From an uncultured Clostridia bacterium (GTDB taxonomy: Bacteria > Bacillota > Clostridia > Lachnospirales > Anaerotignaceae): a DNA stretch of 64,000 nucleotides. Shown here piece after piece: positions 16,305-26,700 of the stretch. Where the stretch lies: assembly GCA_910587735.1 (NCBI GenBank), contig CAJUNT010000007.1, positions 81,698 to 145,697 of the forward strand, read 5' to 3'. Both the position numbers and the translations under genes were made by a program. The notes beneath the pieces were generated by a model, which was not told the origin of the DNA, did no database searches, and saw only the letters and a list, made by a program, of their open reading frames with translations. Every line of letters starts with the position of its first letter. Position 1 is the stretch's first letter.

Positions 16305-17345
16305 TTATTGTATTTTGACTAAATGTCTGCGCAATACACCTGCAATATTTTCACAAGAAGCCTGTACTTCAACAGCACCAATATTTTGTGCTACCATAGG
16401 CATACCATATACAATACAAGACTCTTTATCTTGCCCAATAGTAAAAGCCCCATTTTTTTTCATTTTTAATAAACCATCAGCACCATCACGACCCATGCCA
16501 GTCATAATAATACCAACAGCATTTTTACCAACTGTTTCTGCAACAGATGTAAACAATACATCAACAGAAGGTCTATGTCCGCTGACTTTATCCCCAGGAG
16601 CACAGCTTACAGCAAAACCACTGCCTTGACGAACTACTTTTGTTTGCAGTTCTCCACCAGGAGCAATCAGTACTTGCCCTCTTACAATAGCATCACCAGA
16701 TTTTGCTTCTTTTACACGCATATGACATAAACGGTCTAATCTTTCTGCATACATTTTTGTAAAACCTTCTGGCATATGCTGTACTACAACAATACCTGGA
16801 GTATCTGGAGGCAAATCCTTCAGAACGGTTAATGTTGCTTCTGTTCCACCAGTAGATGCACCGATAGCAATTACCATAGATTTTAATTTTGCAGAGTTTA
16901 AAGGAGAAGGCATAATTGGCTTGACAGCTTCTCTTGGTTTTGGCTGATGAACAATCGCTTTAGAAGCAATTCTAATTTTTCCAGCCAAGTCTTTTAAAAA
17001 GATATCCACAGTATTTTGCTTTGTCATATCTGGTTTTCTTACAAAATCAACAGCTCCAGCAGAAAGTGCTTCAAATACATTGATATTTAAAGAAGAAACA
17101 ACAACAACTGGAACAGGATGTTGTGGAATTAATTGTTTCAAAAAGGAGATACCATTTAAACGTGGCATTTCAACATCTAATGTTACGACATCAGGACAAA
17201 GCACAGGTATTTTTGCTTTTGCGTCAAAAGCATCTACTGCATATCCTACAACTTCAATATCATTATGTTTTGATAGGCTGTCAATTAAAACTTTGCGAAA
17301 AAGCATAGAATCATCGACAACAAGAACTTTAATTTTTTTTTCCAT
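16305..17345 (-). CDS. cheB: Chemotaxis protein-glutamate methylesterase CheB
   Basis: A 346-residue two-domain protein. Residues 1-120 are a receiver (VLVVDDSMLFRK, phosphorylatable D57 in VVTLDVEMP, lysine in VRKP). From about residue 160 lies the methylesterase domain with the catalytic triad motifs AIGASTGGTEA (Ser), VVQHMPEGFT (His) and MTGMGRDGADG (Asp). It removes methyl groups from chemoreceptors and can deamidate glutamines, opposing CheR and giving adaptation. The SD is weak: AAAGGA lies far upstream and GGTG 8 nt before the ATG. A 226-nt gap with stacked hairpins separates it from cheR. Confidence 0.96.
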   Translation of the reverse strand: MEKKIKVLVVDDSMLFRKVLIDSLSKHNDIEVVGYAVDAFDAKAKIPVLCPDVVTLDVEMPRLNGISFLKQLIPQHPVPVVVVSSLNINVFEALSAGAVDFVRKPDMTKQNTVDIFLKDLAGKIRIASKAIVHQPKPREAVKPIMPSPLNSAKLKSMVIAIGASTGGTEATLTVLKDLPPDTPGIVVVQHMPEGFTKMYAERLDRLCHMRVKEAKSGDAIVRGQVLIAPGGELQTKVVRQGSGFAVSCAPGDKVSGHRPSVDVLFTSVAETVGKNAVGIIMTGMGRDGADGLLKMKKNGAFTIGQDKESCIVYGMPMVAQNIGAVEVQASCENIAGVLRRHLVKIQ

Positions 17346-17392
17346 AAAAGAAACACCGTATCCTTTCGGGTTGGTAATAAAGTAAATGGTTG

Positions 17393-17484
17393 TTTATCAG
17401 ACATTAGTAATTCCCACCTGTCCATACGACAGTGGGTATTTACTAATATTGTTCAGTGAATGATAAAATTTTCGCTGAACAACA
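17393..17484 (-). promoter_or_regulatory. Stacked hairpins and shared 18-nt motif upstream of cheB
   Basis: The motif TTTATCAGACATTAGTAA (17393-17410) is identical to one upstream of flgM. Its end is the outer arm of an imperfect inverted repeat: ATTAGTAA-TTCCCACCTGTC facing GACAGTGGG-TA-TTTACTAAT (to 17446). Next to it, TTGTTCAG and CTGAACAA (17449-17482) form a second hairpin. No T-run follows on either strand, which argues against a simple terminator. It could be a cheB leader structure, an operator or an RNA-processing site. Confidence 0.55.
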
Positions 17485-17571
17485 AAGTATTGTTATACAG
17501 CAAATGTTTATAATTAATCTGTAAAACAAATTTTGATATTATTATATCATTAATTTTATAACAATAAAATA

Positions 17572-18381
17572 CTATATTTTCTGATATGTAGCAGGCATAA
17601 TATATTTATATGCTAAACGTTCTTTATTTAATGATTCAGAATGACCAATCAACAAATAACCACCTGTATTCGTTGCATGATAAAAACGATTTACCAAAGC
17701 ATCTTTTGTTGGCTGGTCGAAATAAATCATAACATTTCGACAAAAAATAACATCAAATTTAATTTTAAATTGTATTGGATTCATGAGGTTAAATGTTCTA
17801 AATATTACATTAGATTTAATATGAGGAGCCACTGCATAACGCCCATCAGGCAGTTTTTTAAAATATTCTGTTTTCCACCTGTCAGGTATTTTTGACAAAG
17901 ATTCAGCCTCATATATTGCATTTTGTGCTTGTGCCAATACTTTTTGTGAAATATCTGTTGCCAAAACACGAGTATCCCATGCGGCAGCTTGTGCTCCAAG
18001 ATAATCTTTTAAAATCATGGATATGGTATAAGGTTCTTCTCCAGAAGAACAGCCTGCACTCCAAATACTAAGCACTTTATTTTTTTTTTGTTTTATCAAA
18101 CGAGGCAATATTGTATTTTTTAAAAAATCAAAATGATTTGCTTCTCTTAAAAAATAGGTATAATTTGTTGTTAATTTATTTAACATCATTTCAATACTAT
18201 TTTTGTCAGATGTTTGTATAATGTGATTTATATAAGCAGAAAAATCAGCAAATCCAGCTGTAACAATAGAGTTAGAAAGCCGGCTGGTAATAAGCTGCTT
18301 CTTTTTAGATAAATCAATACCGAAATTTTTTTGTACATAATCAACAAGACGTAAAAAGTCTTGGTCTGTAATGGTAAGCAT
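17572..18381 (-). CDS. cheR: Chemotaxis protein methyltransferase CheR
   Basis: A 269-residue S-adenosylmethionine-dependent methyltransferase that methylates glutamates of chemoreceptors. The N-terminal helical domain (FLRLVDYVQKNFGIDLSKKK) is followed by the conserved NYTYFLREANHFDFL, the SAM-binding loop LSIWSAGCSSGEEPYTISMI, LATDIS and the FDVIFCRNVMIYFDQPTK motif, and GGYLLIGHSESL near the C-terminus. The length is typical. AGGAG lies 7 nt upstream of the ATG. It is flanked by gaps of 269 nt to cheW and 226 nt to cheB, so separate transcription is possible. Confidence 0.95.
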   Translation of the reverse strand: MLTITDQDFLRLVDYVQKNFGIDLSKKKQLITSRLSNSIVTAGFADFSAYINHIIQTSDKNSIEMMLNKLTTNYTYFLREANHFDFLKNTILPRLIKQKKNKVLSIWSAGCSSGEEPYTISMILKDYLGAQAAAWDTRVLATDISQKVLAQAQNAIYEAESLSKIPDRWKTEYFKKLPDGRYAVAPHIKSNVIFRTFNLMNPIQFKIKFDVIFCRNVMIYFDQPTKDALVNRFYHATNTGGYLLIGHSESLNKERLAYKYIMPATYQKI

Positions 18382-18650
18382 ATATAAACTCCTATTCTTA
18401 CAAGCTTTAAAAAAATAAAATTAACATATTACTTATAGTATGATTAAAAAATTTGCATATTCAAATAAAGTCTACCCCAAAAGACTTTATTTCATGAACA
18501 AACTGCTGTTTTATTGTTTTTTGTATATTAATAGAGCATAGAGCAACATAATTGTGTTAAAACACCAACAAACTTTTTATAAAAAGTTTGTTGGTGTGGG
18601 AAAATCCACAAAAAGAATAACCTACTAAATCATTACTTTTTATTATATCA
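18382..18650 (-). other. cheW-cheR intergenic region
   Basis: A 269-nt AT-rich gap. Its only clear structure is the long perfect hairpin at 18562-18597, which may end the cheA-cheW transcript. No promoter for cheR could be assigned with confidence. Confidence 0.5.
18562..18597. repeat. Perfect 17-bp hairpin, related to the dispersed repeat
   Basis: ACACCAACAAACTTTTT and its exact reverse complement are separated by only AT. The CAAACTTTTT/AAAAAGTTTG core is the same as the second hairpin of the dispersed repeat at 889-961 and 44326-44395. It lies after cheW and may double as its terminator. Confidence 0.7.
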
Positions 18651-19136
18651 TTACATAGTATCTTGAAGCAATAGCTCACAATCAAAAAATAATATTACCA
18701 TTTCTTTTGAAAGAGACATCATACCTTTTACTAGTTCTTGAGAACTATTTGGAGGCATAGGGGAAATGTTACTTTCATAAATATCTACTACATGAGATAC
18801 TGCATCTACAAAAATACCTATGGAAGTGGAATTAATATCTAAAACAATAATACAGGAAGTATCTGTTTCTTCTAAAGGCATTTTATGCATTTTTTCTCTA
18901 ATATCAATAATTGGTATAATTTGTCCCCTCAAATTGATAATTCCTTTTATAAAAGATGGAACATTTGGCACCATAGTGATGGGATAATTTGTAATGATTT
19001 CACCAACATTTGTGGCATCAATTGCAAATGTTAAACCATCTGACAAAAATGTAAGAAATTTTTTAGCATCTTCTTTTATTTCTACATTTAGGGCTTGGCT
19101 TTTTTCCATGTCCATTTCATTATATTCTTCAGTCAT
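18651..19136 (-). CDS. cheW: Chemotaxis coupling protein CheW
   Basis: A 161-residue protein with a CheW (SH3-like double barrel) domain: FLTFLSDGLTFAIDATNVGEI, the conserved INLRGQIIPIIDIREK and VVDAVSHVVDI-type segments (FVDAVSHVVDIYESNI). It links chemoreceptors to CheA in the signalling array. A 25-residue acidic N-terminal extension precedes the domain. GGAGG lies 9 nt before the ATG. It follows cheA by 36 nt, so the two are co-transcribed. Confidence 0.94.
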   Translation of the reverse strand: MTEEYNEMDMEKSQALNVEIKEDAKKFLTFLSDGLTFAIDATNVGEIITNYPITMVPNVPSFIKGIINLRGQIIPIIDIREKMHKMPLEETDTSCIIVLDINSTSIGIFVDAVSHVVDIYESNISPMPPNSSQELVKGMMSLSKEMVILFFDCELLLQDTM

Positions 19137-19172
19137 AAATTGAGTCCTCCAATATTATATATTCAGAATCAC

Positions 19173-21296
19173 TTAATAAGCATAACCGCTGGTAGTGTGA
19201 TGAAGAGTAGTAGTATCTAATATAATGCTGATATTGCCATCGCCTAAAATAGTACAACCGCCGATACCTGATTTTTTAATATTATATGCGTTCAAATAAG
19301 AAGGCAATGGTTTTACAACAACTTGTTGTTCACCTAAAAGTTCATCTACAAACAAGCAGTAAGATTTATCTCCTTCCCCTACCCAAACAAGTATGCCATC
19401 TTCTAAATTGGTAATTTCTGTTTCGATATTATATAGACGATGTACTCTAATAACAGGATAGAAGTTATCCATTCTTTTTACAATTTCTTGTCCTTGTGCA
19501 TCATAAATAATTTCTTCAGGAGTAATTTTGAAGGATTGCTGTATATCTGAAATAGGAATTGTAAATATTGATTTTCCAACAGAAACTTCCATACCATCTA
19601 CAATAGCCATAGTCAATGGAATTTTCATTGTAGTACACATTCCTTTTCCTAATTCACTTGTTATTGTAACAGTACCAGCAACTTTTTCAATATTTTTCTT
19701 TACTACATCCATACCAACGCCACGTCCAGAATATTCTGTTACCTGTTCATTTGTAGAAAATCCTGGTGCCATTAAAAGAGCAAGAATTTCTTTTTGAGAA
19801 TATTCGCTTTCTGGTTTTGTTAAAATACCGTTTCTTCTTGCTTTTTCCAATATTTTAGCAGGGTCTGCACCTTTACCATCGTCTTGTATGGTAATAATAA
19901 CTTCACTTCCTGTATGTTCTGCAGAAAGTATAATTTCACCTTGTGGATTTTTACCTGCCTTAATTCTTTCTTCTACTGTTTCTTCAATGCCATGGTCCAT
20001 AGAATTTCTAACCATATGCATGATAGGGTCACCAATGCTGTCTACGATTGTTTTATCTACTTCTGTATCTTCTCCTATAATTGTTAAACGAACATCTTTG
20101 TTTAAACTTTTGCTCATATCTCTAACAATACGATTCATTTTTTGGAATGCACCTGCCACAGGAATCATACGAATAGACATAACAGTATCTTGTAAATCAT
20201 CTGTTAATTTTCTTAATTGACGAGCAGATTTTGTAAAATTATCTAATTTTAATCCTTGTAATTCTGGAGAAGATGTTACCATAGATTCTGTAATAACAAG
20301 TTCTCCCATAAGCATCATTAATTTATCTAATTTGGATAAATTAACACTAATCAAACTTTGTTTATTTGCACCAACATGAGTTACATTAGTATTATTTGTA
20401 TTTTGTGATGCTTGTGCATTTTGTGCAGGAGCTTGTACTTTTTGCACAGGAGCTGCATCAATATGCTGTTGTGTTACAGTTTCACTTTCTTGTTGTATAG
20501 CAGTTTCTTTTTCTTGTTTTTCAGCTTCTGGTGGTATTAATATTTCATAGGATTGTACATTACCAGAATTTTTAACAATATCCAATGCTGCTTCTAGTGT
20601 TTGTTTTGTATCGAAACCTAAAAGGAATCCTTTTTCAATAATTACTGCTGCAGTAGCAGGGTTGGTTTCTACATCTGGTGGATAAAATGTTAAATTTTCA
20701 TAAATATCTTTTACAGAAGTAACCAACATAAATGCACGTAAATTTTCCATGCCGCAGCCTTCATCAAATGTTACTTTTAAAAATGCCTTTGAGCCATCAT
20801 CTGGTAATTCCGCATATGCATTTTCTGATTTTTCATGGTCTTGCTGTTCTTTATCATCTGCAGAATGAGTAGAGTCATCTGTTTTATTACTGATTTTGTT
20901 TAAAAAGCTATTAACTTTTTCAACAAAACTGTCGACATTACTAGTGAGTGGCTCGTTATTTTCTAATTTTTCCACTTCAGCACGAAGCATATCAGTGGAA
21001 AAAAACATGAGATTGAAAAGTTCCTTTTTATGTTCTTCATCAATACTATCAATGGTGTTTTCGCGAATGAAAAAAAATAAATCTTCAATACGATGTGCTA
21101 TTGTCATCAATGAGGAAAATTCCATCATAGCAGAAGAACCTTTGATAGTATGCATGATGCGAAAGATTTCGTTTACACTATCACTTGTAAAAGTATCAGC
21201 TTTCTCGGCATCAAGAAGGACTTCATCAAGCTGCTCTAAAAGTGAATTTGTTTCAAAAAGATACATATCTAGCATATTTTCCATGCCGTTATCCAT
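19173..21296 (-). CDS. cheA: Chemotaxis histidine kinase CheA
   Basis: A 707-residue kinase with the full P1-P5 layout. P1/Hpt holds the phosphorylated His49 (IFRIMHTIKGSSAMMEF). P2 (about 175-260) has a CheY/CheB-docking-type ferredoxin fold. P3 is the dimer helix pair around TDDLQDTVMSIRMIPVA. P4 contains the ATP motifs HMVRNSMDHGIE, DDGKGAD and GRGVGMDVV. P5 is a CheW-like C-terminal domain. It phosphorylates CheB (here) and CheY (not in this window). ATG 21296 follows GAGGGGTG; an in-frame ATG at 21311 would lie before that SD. A perfect sigma-28 -10 element lies about 38 nt upstream on this strand. Confidence 0.96.
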   Translation of the reverse strand: MDNGMENMLDMYLFETNSLLEQLDEVLLDAEKADTFTSDSVNEIFRIMHTIKGSSAMMEFSSLMTIAHRIEDLFFFIRENTIDSIDEEHKKELFNLMFFSTDMLRAEVEKLENNEPLTSNVDSFVEKVNSFLNKISNKTDDSTHSADDKEQQDHEKSENAYAELPDDGSKAFLKVTFDEGCGMENLRAFMLVTSVKDIYENLTFYPPDVETNPATAAVIIEKGFLLGFDTKQTLEAALDIVKNSGNVQSYEILIPPEAEKQEKETAIQQESETVTQQHIDAAPVQKVQAPAQNAQASQNTNNTNVTHVGANKQSLISVNLSKLDKLMMLMGELVITESMVTSSPELQGLKLDNFTKSARQLRKLTDDLQDTVMSIRMIPVAGAFQKMNRIVRDMSKSLNKDVRLTIIGEDTEVDKTIVDSIGDPIMHMVRNSMDHGIEETVEERIKAGKNPQGEIILSAEHTGSEVIITIQDDGKGADPAKILEKARRNGILTKPESEYSQKEILALLMAPGFSTNEQVTEYSGRGVGMDVVKKNIEKVAGTVTITSELGKGMCTTMKIPLTMAIVDGMEVSVGKSIFTIPISDIQQSFKITPEEIIYDAQGQEIVKRMDNFYPVIRVHRLYNIETEITNLEDGILVWVGEGDKSYCLFVDELLGEQQVVVKPLPSYLNAYNIKKSGIGGCTILGDGNISIILDTTTLHHTTSGYAY

Positions 21297-21333
21297 ACTT
21301 ACACCCCTCATATGTTTTTATTATCTAGTATCT

Positions 21334-21341
21334 ATATCGGC
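21334..21341 (-). promoter_or_regulatory. Sigma-28 -10 element upstream of cheA
   Basis: The plus strand reads ATATCGGC, i.e. GCCGATAT on the minus strand. The predicted transcript start is about 30 nt before the cheA ATG. The -35 region is only T-rich, without a clear TAAA. Confidence 0.6.
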
Positions 21342-21394
21342 AGATTATGAAAAAAAATAATAGTATAAATATAATTAAAGTGCAGGTGAAAAAA

Positions 21395-22819
21395 GTGGCA
21401 GATTTATTAAAAGTGACAACACCTCTTACTGGGACTGAAAATTCGACAAGAACAAATCCCATAAGAGAAAATGACCCCAGTATACAAAATATAGTAGACC
21501 CATCAAAAGTAGTTCGTCCAGATGGCAGAGAAGGCGTATCAACAGATACGCAAAGAAAAGCACTAAATTATGAATCAAACTATGAAACATTTATGCAGAT
21601 GGTGAGGGATACACCAGCATTAACACAAATGATTACAGATTTAATTTATTCTCGTATGGGCATTGTGGTCAGCTCTGGTATGGGTGAAAATTTTACAGAG
21701 GAAATTTCAAATTTTATGGAAATGCTCAAAATGACAGAAGGAGAACTTGTTTATTTTTTAAAAAATCAAGCTGCTTCTGCTGTTAAATTTAAAGGAGCAT
21801 TTTTTAATGTTTTAAGACAAATATTAGACCAAGCGTCTTCTGTTGAGTTAAGAACAAGTATATTAGATTTTTTAAAACGATATAATGATATGTCTGCAGG
21901 ACCTCATTTAATGAATCAAATTATGCAGAATTTACAAAACATCAGACAATCTATTCCAAGAAGTTATGGAGATACACTTGCAGAATTGATGACTAAGTTA
22001 TATACTGGAAGTGAACCAGGAAATACTACTGCTAATACGGCAGTACTGAAAAATGAAATCATACCTTATTTGTCAAAATATGTTAGTGCAACATATGATT
22101 TAGGAAAAGCAAGAGATTGGATGACAATGCTTACACTAAATATTGCCCGTTATGAAAATGGGGATAAAACAGCATTTTTAAAATCTTTTTCTCATTTGAT
22201 GAGTTTTGCAAGTGTAAGAGAAAAATTAGGAGATATTTCACCAGAACAATTAGGGAAAATATTAGCAAATACAGAATTTGAAAGAGCAACAGAACAATAT
22301 ACTCTTTTAGATAAATTGACTGAAATATTAGAAAGAGGAATGAATGGTACAGAATCCAGTCATGAAGCAAAAGCTGTTTTTGCAAATATTATTAATTCTC
22401 TTTTGTTAAATGAAAGCGTTTATATGCCTTTGTTGCATTTAATGGTTCCAGCAGATATTGGAGGCAGACTAATGTTTTCAGAAATGTGGATTGACCCAGA
22501 TGACCAGCCTCAAAATGGAGGCAGTAACGGAGAAAAAGAAAAACAAATTAGATTATTTATAAAATTTGACATTAAGGAAGTAGGCTATTTTGAAATGATT
22601 CTGCTTTCAAGAGATGAAAATGTAGATATGCAGTTATATTATCCAGAAAAATTGTCTGCCCACAAAAAAACGATTCAAGAAGGTATGAGCAATATTATGG
22701 AGAGAAATGGTTTACGTTTTCAATCGTTGTATACAGATGTTTTGCAAGCGCCTAAAACAATATCAGAGGTATTTCCTAAGCTATATGAAAGGATGAATGC
22801 AGTCAATGTCAGGATTTAA
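21395..22819 (+). CDS. FliK-like (YlqG-type) protein
   Basis: A 474-residue protein divergent from cheA. The first 80 residues are polar and disordered-looking (SVDPSKVVRPDGRE-like), the middle is helical, and the C-terminus (RLFIKFDIKEVGYFEMILLS, then LYYPEKLSAHKKTI) resembles the FliK hook-length-control C-terminal fold. The gene after it encodes an FlhB C-terminal-domain homologue, the same pairing as ylqG-ylqH in Bacillus subtilis. GTG 21395 is preferred: AGGTGA lies just upstream, whereas the ATG at 21347 has no ribosome site. FliK-type function is inferred from the C-terminus and from context; it could also be a stand-alone secretion-linked protein. Confidence 0.6.
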   Translation: MADLLKVTTPLTGTENSTRTNPIRENDPSIQNIVDPSKVVRPDGREGVSTDTQRKALNYESNYETFMQMVRDTPALTQMITDLIYSRMGIVVSSGMGENFTEEISNFMEMLKMTEGELVYFLKNQAASAVKFKGAFFNVLRQILDQASSVELRTSILDFLKRYNDMSAGPHLMNQIMQNLQNIRQSIPRSYGDTLAELMTKLYTGSEPGNTTANTAVLKNEIIPYLSKYVSATYDLGKARDWMTMLTLNIARYENGDKTAFLKSFSHLMSFASVREKLGDISPEQLGKILANTEFERATEQYTLLDKLTEILERGMNGTESSHEAKAVFANIINSLLLNESVYMPLLHLMVPADIGGRLMFSEMWIDPDDQPQNGGSNGEKEKQIRLFIKFDIKEVGYFEMILLSRDENVDMQLYYPEKLSAHKKTIQEGMSNIMERNGLRFQSLYTDVLQAPKTISEVFPKLYERMNAVNVRI

Positions 22820-23108
22820 TGATAAATTGAATAAAAAAGCAGTAGCACTGCGGTATGATGTTGATAAAAATATTGCCCCTGTTATTGTAGCATCTGGTAT
22901 GGGACATGTTGCAGAAAAGATTATTGAAATTGCAGGAGAAAATAAAGTTCCCATTTATGAAGACACATCTTTGACAACAATATTAACACAATTGGAATTG
23001 GGTTCAGAAATACCTGAGGAACTTTATAAAGCAGTAGTGGATATTTATGTTTTCTTTTTAAATTTTACACAAAATGAAAATGACGAAGATGATGAGTATG
23101 ATGAATAA
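22797..23108 (+). CDS. FlhB C-terminal domain homologue (YlqH/FhlB-like)
   Basis: A 103-residue protein (100 if the ATG at 22806 is used). The sequence KKAVALRYDVDKNIAPVIVA, then GMGHVAEKIIEIA and VPIYEDTSLTTILTQLELGSEIPEELYKAVVDIYVFF, matches the cytoplasmic domain of FlhB after the NPTH autocleavage site, but lacks the membrane part and the cleavage motif. Such stand-alone proteins can replace the FlhB C-terminal half in some bacteria. It overlaps the FliK-like gene by 23 nt. The acidic tail (DEDDEYDE) is unusual. The start is uncertain: AAAGG lies 4 nt before the ATG at 22797 and 13 nt before the ATG at 22806. Confidence 0.8.
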   Translation: MQSMSGFNDKLNKKAVALRYDVDKNIAPVIVASGMGHVAEKIIEIAGENKVPIYEDTSLTTILTQLELGSEIPEELYKAVVDIYVFFLNFTQNENDEDDEYDE

Positions 23109-23130
23109 ATTTTTTTAGGAGGTGTTTGAT

Positions 23131-23757
23131 TTGGCACAAGAAAAATATGCCATTCTTTCTGAAAATAATGATATGGTTTTATGTGAGGCTGTTTTAATGG
23201 ATAGACGTGGAGCAAAAATGACCATGAAAATAGTTGATGACATAAATATATTAAAAGGACTAAAAGCAGTAAAATTTCATGCAATGGAAAGTTATGCAGA
23301 AATTTATCAAGGACAAATTGTAGAAATCAATAATAATATTGTTTCATTTGGTGATGTAGTAAATATCAGTGCACAAATGAGAAGAGAAATTAAATTAAAA
23401 ATTCGTGTAGAAACAAATTTAATCAAAACATTTCCTATGGATAAAGAAAAAATTCCTAGAGCAATACCAATTGCTACAAATGATATTAGTTGTGGTGGTA
23501 TGGGATTTGTTTCAAAAGCGGATTTAAACAAAGAGGATAGTTATGAAGTAGTAATTCCTATTACATCAAACCCTATTATTATTGATGTGGAAATTATGAG
23601 AAAGGAATTTTTACCAGATAAAAATATGTATGTTTATGGCAGTAAGTTTTTAGATTTAAATATTGTGGGAGAGCGTTTGCTTAGAGAAGCAATATTTAAA
23701 ACACAACTAAGACGTCACCGTAGAAAAATTAAAGTTATGGAGGAGAAAAATAAATGA
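23131..23757 (+). CDS. PilZ-domain (YcgR-like) protein
   Basis: A 208-residue protein with an N-terminal YcgR_2-like beta domain (EKYAILSENNDMVLCEAVLM) and a C-terminal PilZ domain. The c-di-GMP-binding motifs are partly visible: an arginine-rich strand (MRREIKLKIRVETN) and DISCGGMGF, corresponding to (D/N)xSxxG. PilZ proteins of this type act as c-di-GMP-dependent brakes on flagellar motors or regulate surface structures. The start is a TTG at 23131, set by AGGAGG with an 8-nt spacer; the GTG at 23122 overlaps the SD. Its stop overlaps the start of the giant SLH gene (ATGA), so the two are translationally coupled. Confidence 0.8.
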   Translation: MAQEKYAILSENNDMVLCEAVLMDRRGAKMTMKIVDDINILKGLKAVKFHAMESYAEIYQGQIVEINNNIVSFGDVVNISAQMRREIKLKIRVETNLIKTFPMDKEKIPRAIPIATNDISCGGMGFVSKADLNKEDSYEVVIPITSNPIIIDVEIMRKEFLPDKNMYVYGSKFLDLNIVGERLLREAIFKTQLRRHRRKIKVMEEKNK

Positions 23758-26700
23758 TGAAAAAAATGCAGGGCAAAGCAAAAAAAATGATAGCCGTTGC
23801 TGCTGCAGTTTCTATGCTGGGGAACCAGTTTTTTATTCCAGAGAGTTTGTTTATAAAACAAACTCATGCAGCAGGCTTTAATATGAATGGCAGTAAATGG
23901 GCTGAAACATATTTAAGAAGTTTGTACGATAATGGCATTATGTCAGGTGATACAAATGGAAATATGAATCCTGACAATGATATTACAAGAGCAGAATTTG
24001 TAACGATGCTCAACAAAGGTATGGGCTACCATGAAACAACAGGTAAAGTAAATTTTAGAGATATCAAAGGTACAGAATGGTATGCAAATGAAATTGATAT
24101 TGCTACAACACAAGGCTATTTTGTGGGAAGTGGAAGAAATGTTTCAGGTGCATCAGACAATTTGACAAGAGAGCAAGCAGTTGCTTTTTTAACCAGAAAT
24201 TTGAAATATGAAGAAGATGACAGAGTAAATACTGATTTTGTAGATGGTATTAATTTTCCAACATGGAGTAGAGGCTCTATTAATGCTGCAACAGATAAAG
24301 GCGTTGTAAGTGGTTATCAAGATGGAACATTTCGTCCTAAAGATAATATTACAAGAGCAGAAGCAGGAACAATATTATATAATGCTTTAGGAAAAATTAT
24401 CAATCAGCCAGGTAATTATAATTATGGTACTGTGGATGGTAATGTAACAATATCAAAATCAGGTGTAACACTTTCTGATACAGTTATTAATGGAGATTTG
24501 TATATTACAGAAGGTGTAGAACTTGGTTATACTAATTTAAGAAATGTTACTGTAAAAGGTCAGGTTATTATAAGCGGAGGAGGAGAAAGTAATATTGGTG
24601 GAAGCAGTATTACTTTTACAGATTCTACAATTAGAGAAATGATTATAGATGCTCCAGAAGATAAACCAGTTTCTGTTAAAATAGATGGCAGTACACAAAT
24701 TACTAATACAAAAATAAAATCAACATCTTATTTGGAAGAACTTTCTGATATAGAAGGCGGTTTTCAAAATTTAGAATTAAATGGTCCAGAAGATACTGAT
24801 TTGCATTTAATGGGTACATATGACAAAATAACAGTAATAGGAGCAAAAAATAATCTTTATTTAAATTCTGGCGAAATCAATACACTTGTTATTGATGAAA
24901 CAGCTACAGATAGTACAACAACATTAGATGAAGATACCTATGTAGCAGAAGTATTTATTGATGTGAAAACAACAATAAATGGCGATGGTGACATTGGTCA
25001 GGTAAATATCAATGCAGATGAAGTTGTAATTGCTATGTTACCAGATAGCATTACATTACGCCCAGGTGCAACTGCTACGATAAATGGCAAAAAAATGACA
25101 AGTAAAGATGCAGAAGAAGCATCTTCTTTCCCAAGGATATTAGGAAAGTATCCGAAATTAGATGAAGTAGAGGCTACAAGAGTATCTTTTATTGTACAAA
25201 CGAATAAACCAGGTACGATTTATTGGGCAGTAACAGAATCTGATAGTGGTTCTGTTTCAGATGACGATTTGTTAAAACCAAATAAAAGAAAAGATATTGT
25301 GAAATCTGGTAGTATGAATATACCAAAATCAAATACAGATTATACAATTACTGTAAGTGGTTTAACAAAAGATGCAGACTACATATTTACAGCTGCTTTA
25401 GTAGATGACAGAGATGATATGAGTACAAGAGAAAGAAAGTCATTTACCACAACAGATAATACATCACCACAGTATTTATCTAGTTCTCCTAAGATATCTG
25501 AAACAACAAATACAACAGTAACAATTTCCGCAATTACAAATAAAGATTTAACAACATATTGGGCATTGTTTCCAACAGGAAGTTTGGCACCAACACAATA
25601 TGAGGTTAGAAGAGGAAAACTCAGCGGAAATTTAGCAAAAGGTACAATAACAGATTGTAAAAAAAATATAGAATTTAATTTTGGTATTTCTGGTTTGGAA
25701 GAAAAACAAACATACGATTTATATATTGTAGGAAATGACGGCGAAAAAGATACAGCAATGAAAAAAATAACATTTACAACAGCTGACCAAACACCGCCAG
25801 AATTTATGGAAGATTATCCAAAACCAAATAAATTGACTAAAAATTCCGTGGAAGTGCTATATAAAATAAATGAAGATGCAAAAGTATATTATGTTGTTAT
25901 GGATAGAGGAGAGGATTTCCCACCTCCTCCAGTAGGCTCTACAACAATACCTCCTTTGACTTCTGACGAAGCAAAACAGGCTGTTGTGAATGGAACAACA
26001 GGTGTTTCAAAAGGTTCAGGCACAGCAAAAATGGAAACAGAAGGTAGTGTTAATGTTACTAGACTACAAGAACAAATTGCTTATGACCTTTATATGGTTG
26101 CTGTAGATAATGATGGAAATATGTCTGATATTGAAAAAATATTAATTAAAACATTGGACGAGATTCCACCTACGGCAGAACAAGAATTTACAGAAATGAT
26201 GAATGAATATCCAGCTGTTTCTTCTGATGTAAGAATTGTATTTAGCGAAGAAGTGAAAGTAATAGAGGATAGTGAATTTGTTGACCTTTCACCAGAAAAT
26301 TTAAAAAATCATATTACATTATATGATATTACAACAACAGAAAGAAAAACAGTTGATATTAATTTTGATAGAGCAACTGTTACATTGGAAAAGGGAAAAA
26401 CAGTTATTACATTCCCATCTCGTGCTATACCAATGAGCAGTGGTTCAAAATATCAATTTGAATTAAATAAAATTACAGATACATCAAACAATAAAATGGA
26501 AGACAAAACAATGCTTCCAGAATTTAGGACAGTACCTTCATTGGTATCATTAGTACAAACGATTGCACCACAAAATTATGATGTAACATTTACAGCAACA
26601 CCACAATCTAATGATACAAATGATGAATTGCTTTATGATATGCTCATTTATTCTGATTCTAATATTACATTTGACTTATATGAAAAAGGTCCAAATGATA

